This document shows, one piece after another, positions 62,001-64,000 of a stretch of DNA of 64,000 bases (position 1 is its first letter; every line of letters begins with the position of its first letter). The DNA is from Gliomastix tumulicola (lineage: Eukaryota > Ascomycota > Sordariomycetes > Hypocreales > Bionectriaceae), in the NCBI GenBank assembly GCA_001599755.1, contig BCHX01000004.1, positions 2,356,001 through 2,420,000 of the forward strand, written 5' to 3'. The notes under the pieces are model-generated. The model made no database searches, was not told where the DNA came from, and was given only the letters and a program-made list of their open reading frames with translations. A program made the translations under genes and the position numbers.

Positions 62001-63874
62001 ATTTACTCGATGTGTGGCTACGACATGCTTGAAGTTTGAGGGAGATGTGTCCAACATGAAGACATGGGAACTACGTGTTGGCATTGCTCGATACCACCAT
62101 CCGGCTGTATTGCCCTGGTTACGGATAAAAGCTACCAAGCCTGTCTCCAGGCAGCTTCATAGGGAGGTAGCATTGATAGATAGGTAGCTGGATATGAGAT
62201 GATTGAGGCTGTCCCATCCGGCGCCTCTTGCACCGTCACCCGAAGGTCACCCTCCGCCACGGGAGCTGACACTCGCCCCCTGCCCCTAAGCCTGTCGAGC
62301 AAGAACCGGAGCGAAGGCTAGCGTGTCTCCCGCTGATTGCGGGGAGCGATGCAGATCCGGGGGAGGTTCAAGAGGAGTGAGGGGGTTCTCTCTGTATGTT
62401 GATTGCCTAGTTAGTTGATCGGGGTAAGCGATTCCGAATCCAGAACTTGTGGAAGGGCGAATGCAACATGGACTTGGAGGGTGAGGGACGGATGGGTCTT
62501 TCTTCCCCATATGCATGCTGCCTGCATTGGCAAGGGTATGCCTGCTGGATGCTCGTGCAGATATTGACTGCCGGCTCTTTGACAAGTGTCACTTCCTCGC
62601 ATTCCGTCTGTAAGATGCTGATACCTGCTTGAGGACAGCAACGCAAGAGTACTTCTGCTCGCGTATGACCGTGATATAGGGACTTAGGTCGTGGAAGTCC
62701 GGTCCGGCGCCGGAGCGGCCAGGTCAAAGGATCCACACCTCCGAAGCGGACGCACAGAATCACGCACCAGCAGTATTGGAGGCCACGAAGGTTTGGGCCG
62801 GAGAAACAAAGAATGGGCTGCTCCCCGGCCTCGGCTTGCTGGATGGCACGGCTCAATGGTGTGCTGATTCCGTGGTTGGCCCGTCCTTTGTCATGATGCG
62901 AGAGTGATGACGCTTTGAGCGCTGATCGTCCGACGCCGTGTCTGAGTGATGAGTGGAGGAGGCTGTTCGTACCGGTCGAACCACTCTATGTGTCATGAAT
63001 TAACATAGGACACCAAAGTCTTGGAAGCCATCCCATTGTCGTGAATGGTATCTTGTATCTCTATGAGTACTATAGGTAGTGCCGTGTTCAAGACGATTCT
63101 CCGCCACCGGCAACCCCTCTTTTGCTAGCGGAGAGCAAGAGGGGAAGGCGCTCCAATTGTCGTAGGGACCGTCAGTCGGTCACTCTCGAATGGACGGAAA
63201 ACGGCGCAAGCAGCAGCGTCCATCAGAGCTGCTTCTGTCTGCTCCGGACAGCACGGCCCCGTCCGTCACATGCGAGTTGTAGTATCATCGCCTCCCCAGA
63301 CGTGCAGATGATGGTGAGCCAGAGCGGTGGATCGGGGGACCGACGCTACCAGAGGCTATTCGAGGACGAACGACAGCAGTTCGCGAGCAGCTCCATTGAC
63401 GCTCCATTGACAGACGCTGATCACGCCATGTGCTCGCGAGTTAGTGGCCAGTAATTGCCAGCAGCGACCAGTAAGAAGGGGCGAGTCATCAAGTTTGCTC
63501 TGTTTTCGGTGGGACGCTGGACGGGCTAGAACTCAGTTCAGTGTCGCTTGCCCAGGCCTTTAAGTGGGGCATCGCCCATTTTGCAACGGCCAGTCCGCCC
63601 TTCTTCTGCCCCGAATCTCTTTTTCTTTCTCCTCCACGCCACCTGTCACTGTCACCGACAACCAACGAGTCAATCCGTCCGCACGCTGCATTTCGCACGC
63701 AACCGCAAGCCTCGACGTCAACATCACCGCGCAAAGCTACCCAGCTCCCTCTACCATCGCAACCAAGACCGTCTCTCCGCATCTCGCACGCACAACGAAC
63801 GGCGCTGCCCAACCACACTCCCACAACCATCACCCGAACCAACTCCCAAGCCCAACCCCTTCAACACCACAGCA
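62001..63874. other. Intergenic region between GT90 and the right-edge gene
   Basis: About 1.9 kb between divergent starts. The last 300 bp are C/T-rich leader sequence before the ATG at 63875. Frames on both strands near 62290-62860 and 63120-63450 overlap and show no family. No RNA gene seen. Confidence 0.5.
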
Positions 63875-64000
63875 ATGGCGACGATGTGTAGTTCCAGTCA
63901 CAATTTAAGTAATTACCACGGCGAGGACGTCGTCCGACAGGTCAATGTCCTTGCCTCCTGCTACCTCGTCGACGCCACCTCCCACCTCAAGGGCCTCCAC
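63875..64000 (+). CDS. Partial gene, first 42 codons, unidentified
   Basis: ATG at 63875 in a strong context (AGCAATGG) after a long pyrimidine-rich leader opens a frame that runs off the window: MATMCSSSH at the start, then GEDVVRQVNVLASCYLVD and TSHLKGLH. The composition turns strongly protein-like after codon 14. No family can be named from so little. A short intron within the first codons cannot be excluded. Confidence 0.6.
   Translation, partial: MATMCSSSHNLSNYHGEDVVRQVNVLASCYLVDATSHLKGLH

Overview
This is a nuclear chromosome segment of a filamentous ascomycete (Pezizomycotina, most likely Sordariomycetes). The evidence is short introns of mostly 54-141 nt with GTRNGT donors and CTRAY-type branch points, GC-rich coding DNA, long intergenic regions with CT/GA tracts, and protein families typical of mould cell walls (Ecm33, GH72, Anp1). 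I found no transposon, tRNA, rRNA or CRISPR array. One ambiguous base (n) lies at 31002.

Layout, left to right: ESCRT-III snf7 (-), mannosyltransferase anp1 (-), 3-methyladenine DNA glycosylase (+), GPI-anchored ecm33 (+), splicing factor SPF45 (-), DEAD-box dbp5 (+). Next come two very large low-complexity genes on the + strand: a 2,926-residue acidic P/E/A-rich protein and a 1,507-residue secreted protein with coiled coil, cysteine cluster and PKIEx pentapeptide repeats. They are followed by ribosomal protein eL22 (+), a mitochondrial carrier (-), and a third giant low-complexity protein of about 1,760 residues (-). The right third holds a small one-pass membrane protein with a PPxY motif (-), an unknown 224-residue protein (+), TFIIH subunit tfb5 (+), a dienoyl-CoA isomerase-like hydratase (-), a GH72 glucanosyltransferase (-), an Osh3-type lipid transfer protein (-), a doubtful small gene (+), a Gts1/Ucp3-type ArfGAP (+), a GT90 glycosyltransferase (-), and the first 42 codons of an unidentified gene (+) cut by the right edge.

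Most genes are independent housekeeping units with no operon-like logic. Two loose themes appear. One is cell wall and secretory pathway: anp1, ecm33, GH72, GT90 and the secreted repeat protein. The other is membrane traffic: snf7, osh3, the ArfGAP and the PPxY membrane protein. All multi-exon models were assembled by hand from splice signals; each listed exon set keeps frame and gives a protein of the expected family length. The least understood content is the 19.0-33.2 kb block, where two giant repeat-rich proteins lie side by side.
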